A stretch of 64,000 bases of DNA, from positions 1-64,000 of the forward strand of contig JADZEF010000040.1 in NCBI GenBank assembly GCA_020850695.1. Reading direction: 5' to 3'. The translations under genes and the position numbers were made by a program. Positions 14,455-24,300 of this stretch are shown in pieces (within the stretch, counting starts at the first letter, position 1; every line of letters begins with the position of its first letter). Source of the stretch: Planctomycetaceae bacterium. Lineage in GTDB: Bacteria; Planctomycetota; Planctomycetia; Planctomycetales; Planctomycetaceae. The notes under the pieces are model-generated. The model ran no database searches and had not been told where the DNA came from. It saw only the letters and a program-made list of their open reading frames with translations.

Positions 14455-15804
14455 GTGACGAAAATCACTCGCGTTCATGCCCGGGAAGTGTTCGACAGCC
14501 GCGGCCGACCGACGGTCGAGGTCGAGATCAGCTGCGGCGAACGCACGGCTCGCGCCATCGTTCCCAGCGGCGCCAGCACCGGAAAGTTCGAATCGCTGGA
14601 GCTTCGCGATCGCGAGGACGCCCGCCTCGATGGAACGGGCGTGGGACGCGCCGTCGAGAATGTCCGCGGCGAAATCGCCCGCGCTCTCGTCGGGCTTGAT
14701 GCGGCGGAACAGGAGCGGATCGATCAACGTCTCAGGGAACTCGACGGAACCGAGAACAAATCGCGGCTGGGGGCGAATGCGATCCTCGGCGCGTCGCTGG
14801 CTACGGCCTACGCGGCCGCGACAGCCCGCGGGCTGTTGCCGGTCGAGCATCTGCATGAGGTGTGGAAGCGAGTCGCCTCCAAAGGTCGGGGCGCGTCGGC
14901 GAGTCGCACCGCGGGCCTGGCGGATCAATTCGTCCTGCCGCTCCCCATGGTGAACATGATCTCCGGCGGACTTCATGCGGGGGGGAACCTCGACTTTCAG
15001 GACTTTCTCGCCGTCCCGGTGGGGGCGAAGTCCTACCGGCAGGCGCTGGAATGGATTGTCACGATTTATCGTCGACTCGGGCAGGTGCTGCTCAAGACGG
15101 GCCATGAGGGATACCTCGTCGGCGACGAAGGAGGTTATGGCCCGCGGCTCGACAGTAACAGTGATGCGGTGAAGTGCCTGATGGTGGCGATCGAGGCGGC
15201 GGGCCTGCGACCGGGAGAAGACGTGGCGATCGGCCTGGACGTCGCCAGTTCGCACTTCTACGAGGATGGCGTCTACCGCCTGACGACCGGCGGCGAAAAC
15301 GAAATGACCTCCGAAGAGTTTGTCTCGCTGCTGACGGGGTGGGTCGACAATTATCCGATTGTGAGCATCGAAGACGGCGCGGCGGAGGACGACGATGCGG
15401 GATGGAAGCAGCTGACCGCCGGGCTGGCGCACCGCGTGCAACTCATCGGCGACGATCTGTTTGTCACGAATCCGAAGCGGCTGGCGGACGGAATTCAGGC
15501 CGGAGTGGCGAACAGCGTCCTCGTGAAGGTGAACCAGATCGGCACGCTGTGGGAGACGCTCGAAACGGTGCGGCTGGCGATCGACAACGGCTACTGGCCG
15601 GTCATCTCCGCCCGCAGCGGCGAGACCGAAGATGCCACGATCGCCGACCTGGCCGTCGCGACCGGGGCCGGCCAGATCAAGATCGGATCGGTCGCCCGCA
15701 GCGAACGTCTCGCGAAGTACAACCAGCTGCTTCGGCTTGAGGAGCAGCTGGGTGACCGCGCCGTGTGGCGCGGCGGTGCCATTTTTCAATCGCTTCGGAG
15801 ATGA
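14455..15804 (+). CDS. Enolase-like protein with altered active site
   Basis: This 449-residue protein aligns along its whole length with enolase (2-phosphoglycerate to phosphoenolpyruvate, glycolysis). It keeps PSGASTGKFE, DGTENKSRLGANAILG, GDEGG, the SIEDG metal site, GDDLFVTN and the LVKVNQIG lysine. Several catalytic-pocket residues differ from canonical enolase. SHRSGE is SARSGE (His to Ala), DIQEF is DFQDF (Glu to Asp), and FHxL is YRRL. A 15-20-residue insertion lies near residue 140. GTG at 14455 is the start, with an aggag Shine-Dalgarno 8 bases upstream. It may be a paralogue with changed activity; whether another enolase gene exists is unknown. Confidence 0.85.
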   Translation: MTKITRVHAREVFDSRGRPTVEVEISCGERTARAIVPSGASTGKFESLELRDREDARLDGTGVGRAVENVRGEIARALVGLDAAEQERIDQRLRELDGTENKSRLGANAILGASLATAYAAATARGLLPVEHLHEVWKRVASKGRGASASRTAGLADQFVLPLPMVNMISGGLHAGGNLDFQDFLAVPVGAKSYRQALEWIVTIYRRLGQVLLKTGHEGYLVGDEGGYGPRLDSNSDAVKCLMVAIEAAGLRPGEDVAIGLDVASSHFYEDGVYRLTTGGENEMTSEEFVSLLTGWVDNYPIVSIEDGAAEDDDAGWKQLTAGLAHRVQLIGDDLFVTNPKRLADGIQAGVANSVLVKVNQIGTLWETLETVRLAIDNGYWPVISARSGETEDATIADLAVATGAGQIKIGSVARSERLAKYNQLLRLEEQLGDRAVWRGGAIFQSLRR

Positions 15805-15857
15805 CTCCGACCGGCGACGTCAATGCACGCAGGGCAAGCCGTCGGCGCCCCCATGGC

Positions 15858-17234
15858 TCAGGACGCGGCCTCCGGCTCGGCCGAAACCGCCAACACATCC
15901 GGCGCGGACGCTTCGCGCTGGTGTCCATCGAGGAGGCAGCTCACGTTGACGTCGCCCATCACGTTGATGGCGGTGCGGCAGCGATCGAGGAACCAGTCGA
16001 CCGTCAACAGGACGATGATGTAGCTTTTGTGCTCGGAGAGTCCGGCGGCATCGAACACGAGCGGCATCGTCACCAGTCCCGCTTCAGGGATTCCGGCCGC
16101 CCCCACGGACGCGATGATGGAGGTCAGCACGACCATCAATTGGCTTTCCAGCGAAAGCTCGACGCCGAACAGCTGTGCCACAAAAAGTGCCGACATGGCC
16201 TCGTAAAGGGCCGTCCCATCGTTGTTGAAGTTGGCGCCGACGAGCGCTCCCATGCTGGCCGAGCGATCGCGCACGCCGATCTTCCTGGTGAGGCACTCGT
16301 AAGTCAGAGGCATCGTGGCTGTCGAACTGGCGGTCGAGAACGCCATCATCAGGGCGTCACGCATTCCCCTCAGAACGTCCTTCGGTCGAACCCAGGATCC
16401 GAACCGGATCCGGACGAGATAATAGACGCACTGCAGAAGCAGCGCCAGGATCACCGCCGCCACAAACCCGCCGAGAGCGACAAACTGCGCGAACCCTTTC
16501 GTGCCGATGAGATTGGTCACGACGCAGAAGATCGCCAGCGGGACGATCTCAATGATCCAATGGAGCATGATGATCAACGCGCGGAACAGCACGTCGACCA
16601 CATCGACGACCGCCTGCATTCCTTTCTGCCCCCTCATCCCGCGGAGTGCGATGCCCAGGGCCAGGGCCACGATGATCACACCGATCACCTTCCCGCCGTC
16701 CGTGAAGGGGCCCAGGAGGCTCCTGGGGATGTTGTCAAGAAACTGCAGGAAGGGGGACGGCTCGGATTTCGCCTTTTCCGAAGTTGTCGGTTTTCCGTCC
16801 GTATCCGCGGCTTCGGCGGCGACTGCAGGCTCGGGCTTCTTCCACTTTCCCGGTCGCACGACATTCGCGACCAACAGCCCGATGAAAATGGCCACCGTGG
16901 TGTTGAGGATCAACAGCCAGATCAGTCGCCGGCCGTCGCGTCCGGGGATCTCCGCGTGGATCAGCGTCTGAACGACCGCAAGGAAGATCAGCGGGGGGGC
17001 GAGAGCGCCCAGCAGTTGCAGCACATACTTGCTGGGAACGCCGAATGCCGCCGCCACCTGGGGATGGGCTTTCAGCGCCAGACCCGCGATGACTCCGAGA
17101 ATCACGCCGGCCAGGATCCGCAGATAGAGCGGCAGCGCATGCCACCGCTGCCAGAGCGTGCGGTTTGACGGAGGCGGCGACGAAGGCGAGCCCGTCCCCG
17201 GGCTGGATTGTGGTCCCGATTCGGGTGCGGCCAT
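15858..17234 (-). CDS. Dicarboxylate/amino acid:cation symporter (DAACS family)
   Basis: This 458-residue inner-membrane protein has about eight hydrophobic spans and the family loops TASSTATMPLTYECL and GALVGANFNNDGTALYEAM, which form the substrate and Na+/H+ binding site in GltP/DctA proteins. It would import dicarboxylates or acidic amino acids with cations. A Ser/Pro-rich N-terminal tail (first 25 residues) is cytoplasmic. A hydrophilic insertion near residue 150 (ADTDGKPTTSEKAKSEPS) is unusual. It converges with the enolase-like gene and is followed upstream by a binding lipoprotein on the same strand. Confidence 0.92.
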   Translation of the reverse strand: MAAPESGPQSSPGTGSPSSPPPSNRTLWQRWHALPLYLRILAGVILGVIAGLALKAHPQVAAAFGVPSKYVLQLLGALAPPLIFLAVVQTLIHAEIPGRDGRRLIWLLILNTTVAIFIGLLVANVVRPGKWKKPEPAVAAEAADTDGKPTTSEKAKSEPSPFLQFLDNIPRSLLGPFTDGGKVIGVIIVALALGIALRGMRGQKGMQAVVDVVDVLFRALIIMLHWIIEIVPLAIFCVVTNLIGTKGFAQFVALGGFVAAVILALLLQCVYYLVRIRFGSWVRPKDVLRGMRDALMMAFSTASSTATMPLTYECLTRKIGVRDRSASMGALVGANFNNDGTALYEAMSALFVAQLFGVELSLESQLMVVLTSIIASVGAAGIPEAGLVTMPLVFDAAGLSEHKSYIIVLLTVDWFLDRCRTAINVMGDVNVSCLLDGHQREASAPDVLAVSAEPEAAS

Positions 17235-17347
17235 GGGGCGTCATCCCCTGCGTGTCGTCAATGGGTGTTCTCTGCGTCGAACAGACCGAGCCGCCGACGC
17301 ACCTCGTGGCACGAACCGCAAAGGCGCTTCCCGCGAACGCCCGTCGC

Positions 17348-18505
17348 TCATTCCGGCGCGATCGACGTCACAAAGCTCGGAACGCCGTCTTTGACTTCCA
17401 GGATCACCGCGTCTTTCCGAGCATTGCGGTTTTCGTCCATGGAGATCTTGCCGGTCACGCCGGCGAAATCCTTCGTCTCGTTGATGGCCTTGGCGAGGTC
17501 TTTCCCCGAGAGCGACGCCGCCCGATCCATGGCGTCGAACAGCAGGCGGGCCGAGTCGTATCCCAGCGCCGCCAGCCCGTCCGGCACCGCGCCGTACTCG
17601 GCCTGGTACTTCTTGACGAACTCCTGCACTTCGGGCCGCGTGTCCTGGTGCGAGTAGTGGTTGCTGAAATAGCACCCCTGCAGCGCGTCCTTCGCGTTGG
17701 CCAGCTTGTCGCTGTCCCAGCCGTCGCCGCCAATCAGCGGGACCTTGATATCGCGGGCGCGGGCCTGCTGGGCGATGTTGACGACTTCGGTGTAATACCC
17801 GGGGATGTAGATGAATTCGGGATCCTTCTCCCGGATCGCCGTCAGCTGTGCCGAGAAGTCGTTGTCGCCGTCTCCATAAGCCTGCTCTTCGACCACTTCG
17901 CCGCCCAGCTTCTTGAACGCCTCGTTGAAGTTGTCCTTGAGCCCCGACGAGTACGCCTGCGCCCGGTTGAACAGCACCGCCCCCTTCTTCAGCTTGAGAT
18001 TCTCGAAGGCGAACTTCGCGCCGACATATCCCTGGAACGGGTCGATGAAGCAGACCCGCGAGACCATGTCGCCGATGGCAGTGACGTCCGGATTCGTGCT
18101 GGATGGACTGATCATCGGAACGCCCAGCCGCTGGCAGACGGGGCCGCCGGCGAGGCTGCGCGAGCTGGCGACTTCCCCGAGAATCGCCGCCGCCTTGTCC
18201 TGCTGGATCAGCCGCGTCACGACCGTCACCGCCTCCTGCGCCTTCCCCTGGTCGTCATACGTCTTGAGCTTGATCTGCTTGCCTTTGACTCCTCCGGCCG
18301 CGTTGCGCTCCTTCACCGCCAGCTTGATCCCGTTGTCGGTCGAGACGCCGAACGTCGCTTCGGAGCCGGTCATCGAACCGTAGTGCCCGATGAGGATCTC
18401 GTTCGTCGATGCCGCGCCGCCCCCCCCGCAGCCGGCCAGCGTTACTGAGATCATCACACCGACGGCAGCCCATGCGATCCATGCCAGTTGTCCGCGCGAA
18501 ACCAT
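17348..18505 (-). CDS. Branched-chain amino acid-type ABC transporter substrate-binding lipoprotein
   Basis: This 385-residue protein begins with a lipoprotein signal (GVMISVTLAGCGGGG) whose cysteine lies near residue 26. The mature part has the Leu/Ile/Val-binding fold: EILIGHYGSMTGSEATFGVS, GIKLAVKERNAAGGVKGKQI, VGAKFAFENLKLKKGAVLF, and SGLKDNFNEAFKKLGGEVV. It likely sits in the periplasm, tethered to the membrane, and binds amino acids or other small amides. No Liv permease or ATPase genes are next to it. The symporter gene lies downstream on the same strand, about 110 bases away. Confidence 0.92.
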   Translation of the reverse strand: MVSRGQLAWIAWAAVGVMISVTLAGCGGGGAASTNEILIGHYGSMTGSEATFGVSTDNGIKLAVKERNAAGGVKGKQIKLKTYDDQGKAQEAVTVVTRLIQQDKAAAILGEVASSRSLAGGPVCQRLGVPMISPSSTNPDVTAIGDMVSRVCFIDPFQGYVGAKFAFENLKLKKGAVLFNRAQAYSSGLKDNFNEAFKKLGGEVVEEQAYGDGDNDFSAQLTAIREKDPEFIYIPGYYTEVVNIAQQARARDIKVPLIGGDGWDSDKLANAKDALQGCYFSNHYSHQDTRPEVQEFVKKYQAEYGAVPDGLAALGYDSARLLFDAMDRAASLSGKDLAKAINETKDFAGVTGKISMDENRNARKDAVILEVKDGVPSFVTSIAPE

Positions 18506-18882
18506 GACAGGACTCCTCGACGGCCGCGCGATCGGCGGCCGGATTGAAAGATCGAGATTGTCGCGAAGGGGACGTCACCGCCGGCACTCCACCGGCCAAC
18601 GGAGAAGCACATCCGCTGCGACAGGCTCGGGAGTATACAGCCCCGTGTGACTGAAAAACACCGCCCCGCCCGATGGGCAATGCGGTTGTGCTGAGGGCCT
18701 CTTCAGCGCAGCGACGTCCGCGATGTTACGCGGAGGCGCCCAGAATGGCACATCGGAGGCAGCGAGCGGTGGGACAGCTCGACAGGGCATCCGTGGCGAT
18801 CGCCATGCGACATCGCCGAAGCTGCTCGGGCATGCCCGGCGGAACAGCCACCAGAGATTTCTCCGGCTGCGTTTCGGCAACC
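18506..18882. other. Intergenic stretch, no gene seen
   Basis: The 377 bases between the binding-lipoprotein start and the DJ-1-like stop, both on the minus strand, hold no frame with a recognisable protein. It should contain the promoter of the lipoprotein gene. No obvious terminator hairpin was found for the DJ-1-like gene. Confidence 0.5.
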
Positions 18883-20310
18883 TCACCGCGAGGAAAGCAC
18901 CTCAACCAGCTTGCGGCCCATTTCGCGGGCGGAGATATCGTCCTCTCCCGTCAGGATCTTCCCATCGACGGAGACGTCGTCCGCCGCGCCGGGGCGGCCA
19001 ATCGAGCCGGGGGGCGACATGACCGCTCCATTCTTCTCCGCATGCCAGCGGCACGACGGCTGTGCAGGACGACCCTCGTAGATGCCTGGCGGCGCCTCTC
19101 TCTGAGGGGCGCACACGCGTTTTCCCGCCAGGGGGCTCTTCCCGTTCACCCGCGCCCATGCCAGGACCGACGTCCCATTGCAGAGCGCAGCCACGTACTT
19201 GTCCTGGGCGACGAAGTCGTTGATCACGCGGTTGACCTGCGTCTTCGTCGCGCGATCGCCATTGTAGCTCGCATCGTTGTAGCGACCGTTGAAGGCGAAC
19301 TGATACATCGAAGCGCCCCAGCCCCCCGAAAACAGGATCGCGTCGTAGTCGTCCGCTTTCACGTTCGCGATGGCGATGTCCGGCGTCACCACGCCTCCAT
19401 TGGCTCCCTGGCCCGAACCTTCGTGCGGGCGGCACGGCGCCACGCGTCCCGCGGCGACCGTCACCTTCACCCCTGCCCGTTCGAGTTCCTGCCGCGGGTC
19501 GCCGTACTCGCGATAAAAGAAGTGGTGGTTGGCGATGACGATCAGTACCCGCTTGCCCGCGGCCGATGATGCGGCGGCCGGCGTGCCTGTGGCAGGCTTC
19601 GAGGCCGTGGTTGTCGCCGGTGTCTTCATCGGCGGACGCGTGGATGGGGTGGCAGGCGAAGAGGCGGCCGCAGCAATCGTCAGCTTCGAATCGCCGACCG
19701 CTCGAACATCGATCGCATGGAAGGTCGTTTCGCTCTCCCACGCTCCGATCCCGAGGCTGTCGCGCGACGGCAACGACCATTCCTGAAGCAGCGAGAGATC
19801 GCTGCCGTCGGTGCGGTGCGTCGCGATCACCTTATCGTCCAGCAGCGCCCGCACCAGGTCCTTCCGCACCTCGAGCAGCAGCGTGTACCGCTGCCCGTTC
19901 TTGAGCGTCATGTTCTCGCGGCGCGTCGGATTCTCGCGCAGGTTCTTCCCGCCGATATTCTGAATCCCCGACAGGTGACTTCCCCACGCGTCGACCTCCA
20001 ACGTCGCTTGCTTCCCGCCGTGCACAAAAACCATGGCAATCGAATGGATCCCGGTTTTTCGAGTGAAGGCAACGCGGAAGTCGTATTCGCCGGCTGGCAA
20101 GACCGGCAGCGCCAATCGGGCTCCCGTCGCCGCATTGACTGTCAGCGCGTCGGCCCCTTTCTTCCACTCCCCCGCCACGCGTTGCGAAGCCGGGTCGATG
20201 GCTGGCAACAGCGATTGCCATTTCGCCTCATCGGCCGCATGGACCGAATTCACCGCCATCGGAACGAGCAGCAATGCGGAGAGGATCGAAAATCGCATGA
20301 TCAAACTCAT
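18883..20310 (-). CDS. Exported two-domain DJ-1/PfpI-family protein
   Basis: This 475-residue protein has a signal peptide (FSILSALLLVPMAVNSVHA). A jelly-roll-like domain follows (about 25-190; EYDFRVAFTRKTGIHSIAMV, LGIGAWESETTFHAIDVRAV), resembling the 3-keto-disaccharide hydrolase/DUF1080 type. A Thr/Pro/Ala linker spans about 195-235. The C-terminal DJ-1/PfpI class I glutamine amidotransferase-like domain has KRVLIVIANHHFFYREYG, DYDAILFSGGWG and the nucleophile elbow VAALCNGTSVLA. The cysteine suggests a hydrolase, chaperone or glyoxalase-type activity. Export of a DJ-1 domain with a sugar-binding-like partner is uncommon. An alternative ATG at 20298 is possible. Confidence 0.8.
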   Translation of the reverse strand: MSLIMRFSILSALLLVPMAVNSVHAADEAKWQSLLPAIDPASQRVAGEWKKGADALTVNAATGARLALPVLPAGEYDFRVAFTRKTGIHSIAMVFVHGGKQATLEVDAWGSHLSGIQNIGGKNLRENPTRRENMTLKNGQRYTLLLEVRKDLVRALLDDKVIATHRTDGSDLSLLQEWSLPSRDSLGIGAWESETTFHAIDVRAVGDSKLTIAAAASSPATPSTRPPMKTPATTTASKPATGTPAAASSAAGKRVLIVIANHHFFYREYGDPRQELERAGVKVTVAAGRVAPCRPHEGSGQGANGGVVTPDIAIANVKADDYDAILFSGGWGASMYQFAFNGRYNDASYNGDRATKTQVNRVINDFVAQDKYVAALCNGTSVLAWARVNGKSPLAGKRVCAPQREAPPGIYEGRPAQPSCRWHAEKNGAVMSPPGSIGRPGAADDVSVDGKILTGEDDISAREMGRKLVEVLSSR

Positions 20311-20573
20311 CGCAGAATGAGAAGGAATGCGAGCGGCTCGTCGATCAGATCAAGTTCCGCAGACGCCCGACTGCCAAGGTCAGCACGATCCTGCGAATGT
20401 CGGTGCCAGCCCCTTGGATGCAGCGTAACGCCGCCGCATAATGATCACCAGATCATTCGCTTTGCCCGCACATCCTCATCGACCTTCCCCCCTCGGTGAC
20501 AAATCATGTCAATCCGCATCGACGACTTCGGTCCACTGTTGGCCGCACGAGTCTGCCGGCCGTTGCGTGAGTT

Positions 20574-20858
20574 TTGTTGAGTCTGTCGGCGGCGGTGCAG
20601 GCTCAGGACGCTCCGAAAGCCGACGAATCTGAAGAGTTCACCACGCGGATCTTCGTCTCGAACATCGACGGCACCGAGATGAAGCCGCTGACCGATCTCC
20701 CCGAGATTCAGGCCCAGGGCTCGCCGGCCTGGTCTCAGGACGGATCGATGATCGCCTTCGACGGGTGGCGCCCGCAGAAGAGAGAGGTCAGGCGAGCACA
20801 CGCTCGCCATGCGCCGGCGATGAAGTCCCGGCGAGATGCGAATCGAGCGTCGCGATGA
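20574..20858 (+). pseudogene. Remnant of a TolB/PD40 beta-propeller protein
   Basis: The frame gives the end of a signal peptide (SLSAAVQAQ), then one PD40-type blade: TTRIFVSNIDGTEMKPLTD and GSPAWSQDGSMIAFDGWRP. Full-length relatives continue with several more blades. Here the sequence turns into an Arg/Ala-rich run (EVRRAHARHAPAMKSRR) and stops after about 94 codons. There is no good start codon, because a stop interrupts the frame upstream of the signal. This looks like a decayed 5' fragment whose 3' part has been deleted. Confidence 0.6.
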
Positions 20859-20918
20859 AGGCAGATTCTCCCCTGCCTCGAGCATCTTCCCCTCTGGAAC
20901 CTTTAGGAACCGCTTGTA

Positions 20919-21233
20919 ATGTCCACCCCGAAGCATTCCCTTCCGGTCACGATTGCCAAGGCGGGCTGGCTCGGTCCGCTGACTGGCATTCTGCTCTCTG
21001 TCATCGCTGGTTCCGTGCGGGTTCAGGGAGCCGAGGGAAGACTTGTTGAGGGGATCATCCGAATGCTGGCAAGCCTGTGCTTCGGCATCGGGATGCTTTC
21101 GACAATCGTTGCCCTCTTCTTCCTCGGAAAGCCGAGGGAACGCGGATTCACGGAAAATCTTTTTGCCGCTGTCCTGGTCAATGGCGCAATCTCTCTGATC
21201 ATTGTCGTGATGATCGTGGCGATCCTTCGGTAA
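20919..21233 (+). CDS. Small membrane protein, hypothetical
   Basis: This 104-residue protein has three predicted membrane spans (LGPLTGILLSVIAGSV, IRMLASLCFGIGMLSTIVALFFLG, FAAVLVNGAISLIIVVMIVAIL). The loop GKPRERGFTENLF between spans two and three is positively charged. No family is recognised. It begins with a plain ATG and ends shortly before a palindromic element at 21250-21313. The upstream neighbour is the TolB-like remnant; co-transcription is possible but not supported by spacing. Confidence 0.7.
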   Translation: MSTPKHSLPVTIAKAGWLGPLTGILLSVIAGSVRVQGAEGRLVEGIIRMLASLCFGIGMLSTIVALFFLGKPRERGFTENLFAAVLVNGAISLIIVVMIVAILR

Positions 21234-21249
21234 GGACTTAAGTCGTAGC

Positions 21250-21313
21250 AGGGTGGGCACCGCCCATCGCTTACTGACTAACGATGCTTATTGAGGGTAG
21301 GCAGTGCCCACCT
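21250..21313. repeat. Palindromic intergenic element
   Basis: The arms 21250-21264 (agggtgggcaccgcc) and 21300-21313 (ggcagtgcccacct) are inverted with two mismatches. The loop contains a second inverted pair, catcg/cgatg. It lies between the small membrane protein and the convergent PSCyt1 gene. It may act as a bidirectional terminator or be a dispersed repeat. Confidence 0.75.
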
Positions 21314-21340
21314 GACTTGACCTGACTGACACTGGACAGG

Positions 21341-24300
21341 TCACTGCCGTGTCAGCGTCTCGTCGAGGTTGAGTAGCACGCGAGCCAGCAGCGTCCAGGC
21401 GGCGATTTCGTTTGGCGTCGCGTCGGCCGGCAGTGCGGTGGTCTTGGTCAGCGAGTTGAAGGCGATCTCGTTCGCCTTCAACTCCTTCTTTTTCAGGCGG
21501 TCGCGGTTGCTGGCCAGCAGCGTCGCAATGGCCTGAGATTCTTCGGCGGTCGGCGTGCGGCCGGTGCAGAGGCGGAAAGCGTGGGTGATGCGGGCGGGGT
21601 CTGTGTCGCCCCCTTCGTTGAGGACGCGGAGGGCGAGGGCCTGGGCGGATTCGACGAAGACGGTTTCGTTGAGACTCGTCAGGGCCGCCAGCGGGGTATT
21701 CGAGCGGACGCGGCGGGCGCAGGCGAAGTCGGCGTTGGGGGCGTCGAAGGCGTTCATCACCGGATCGGGCATCGACCGCTTGCGGAAGACGTAGAGGCTG
21801 CGGCGGTAACGCTGGGCGTCTTCGGCCGGCTTCCAGTATGTGGGCCGCGAGAAGTTATATTCGAGCACGCTTTGCGGGACCGGCGGGAAGATGCTGGGGC
21901 CGCCCGTCTGGTGATGGATGAGGCCCGATGCCGTGAGAGCGATGTCGCGGAGGATTTCGGCTTCCACGCGGAACCGCGGGGCGCGGGCAAGCAGGCGGTT
22001 CTTCGGGTCCTTCTCGAGCAGCTCGGGCGTGGTGCGCGAGGACTGACGGTAAACCTCGCTGGAGAGGATGGTGCGGAGCAGGTGCTTCTGGCTCCAGCCA
22101 TGCTCCATGAAGTCGACGCTCAGCCAGTCGAGGAGCGCGAGGTGCTCAGGGAGCGGGGTGCGGGTGCCGAAGTCTTCGGAGGTTTCGACGAGCCCTTGGC
22201 CGAAGAGGGACTGCCAGACGCGGTTGACGGCCACGCGGGCGGTGAGGGGCGACCGCTTGTCGGCCACCCAGCGGGCGAACGCGAGGCGGTCCTTCGAGGC
22301 TTCGGCCGGGAAGGAATGCAGCACGGCCGGAGCGTGCGGGGCGACTTCCTGCTTGGGACGATCCCACGTGCCGCGATCGAGCACGTGCGTGGCGCGGTGG
22401 AGAATCCCCTGTGGTTGCGAGAGGTGCAGGACGGAGGTGGTGGCCGTCGGATACTTTTTCCAGAGAGCTTCAGCCTCGTCGTGGAAGGCCTTCAGTTCCG
22501 GAGTCGCCGCACGCCAGGCGTTGAAAATGGCTTCGAGCTGAGCCGGAGTGCGTTCGGTTGCGGGAGTCTGCATCGCCAGCACGGCCGCATAGGCGACGGG
22601 GGCGGCGACGGGGTTCGCTGCGGTGGTGAGCGAGAGACGGAAGCGGCCAAGCTGGACGTTCACGCGGGCGCTTTCGTCGCCACCATGATCAGTCCGCAGC
22701 ATGACGCGGAGCTTTGTGCCGGCGGGCATGGTCAGCGGCGTTTCGAACTGCACTACGGCGACCGACTCGCTGTTGCGGCGGCCTTCGCCGCGATCGGCGC
22801 GGTACCCGGTCTGGTTGTTGCCGTCGATCATATAGGCGACGGGGCCGACCGAGCGGTTGCGGCCGGGGTCGTTGACGCGGGCCCACATCTCTTCGATGCG
22901 GTGGTCGGGCTCGGCGAAGTCGGTCGTGGCGTTCTTGAGGTTGACCTTCACCCAGTCCTTGTCGTCGGGCTTCTTCGTGTGGACTTCGAGCTCGGTGATG
23001 GCCCACGTGCCGAGCTTGCTGAAGCCGGGGCCGCCGAAGGGGAGGTCGCCGTGCTTGAGGGCTTCGAGGCGGAGGCCGGTCGCCCCGTTAAGTTCCGGTT
23101 CGCTGATGACGTCGATCTCGCTGTTGACCGACGGGTGGCCGAGCGTGAGGACCGATTCATCCGGCAGGCGCGTGGGGTGGTTCAACCCGCTACGGCTGGT
23201 GCGGCTGGTGGCCGGGACGACCTTCCAGTCGAACGCGGCCTGCGACTGCACAACCGACGTTTCCCACGCCGCGATCTCTTCCTGCCACTTGGGGCGGGCG
23301 GCCTTGATGCGGTCGTTGATGGACTGGAGGCCCTTCTGGATGTCGGCGATCTGCTTCTGCTGGTCGGCGGTGTAGACCCACGACTGGGCTTCGTGCGTGT
23401 CGTTGAGGAAGGCGAACAGGCCGTAGTATTCGGTGTGCGTGAGGGGGTCGAACTTGTGGGTATGGCACTGCGCGCATTGCAGCGTCAGGCCGAGGGCCGC
23501 CTTGCCAAGGCAGTCCATGCGGTCGAAGAGTCCCTCAAGGCGGAACTGCTCGGGAACGATGGCCCCTTCCTCATTGATCATGCCGTTGCGGAAGAACCCC
23601 GTGGCGACGATTTGATCCTGCGTGGCGTTCGGAAGGAGGTCGCCTGCCAGCTGCTCGACGAGGAACTGGTCGTACGGCATGTCGCTGTTGTAGGCCTTGA
23701 TGACCCAGTCGCGCCAGGCCCACTGCTCGCGGGGGAGGTCTTTTTCGAAGCCGTTGCTGTCGGAGTAGCGGGCGACGTCGAGCCAGACGCGGGCCCAGCG
23801 CTCGCCGTAGCGTTCGCTCGCCAGCAGTTTCGCGGTAAGGTCTTCGATGGCTTTCGACAGGTTCTTGCCGCCCGGCCCCGCGGCCGCGACGAAAGCGTCG
23901 ATCTCTTGCGGAGACGGCGGAAGGCCTATGAGGTCGAGGTGAAGACGACGGGCGAGCGTCGTGGGATTGGCCGTGGGCGAGAGTTCGAGCTTGTGCTCGC
24001 GAAGCTTGGCGCGGACGAGGAGGTCAATCGGGTTTGGGTTGAGGGTCGAGGGTTGAGGGTTGAGGGCTTTGAGATCGGCCTTCGTGGGGGGGATGAACGC
24101 CCAGTGCGTTTCGTACTTCGCCCCTTCATTGATCCATTGCTTGAGCGTGGCGATCTGCGCCGGGCTGAGCGGCTTCTTGTGGCTCGGCGGCGGCATGAGG
24201 GTCGCCGGGTCAGTCGACGTGATGCGGGCGATGAGCGGGCTGACGTCCGCCTTGCCGGGGACAATCGCCGCTTCGCCCGAGTCACCCCCCTTCAGCACAC

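Noticed and set aside
15765-17168. A 467-codon plus-strand frame opposite the symporter
   Set aside because: His/Asp/Arg-rich composition without any family signal; the minus-strand symporter has conserved membrane spans.
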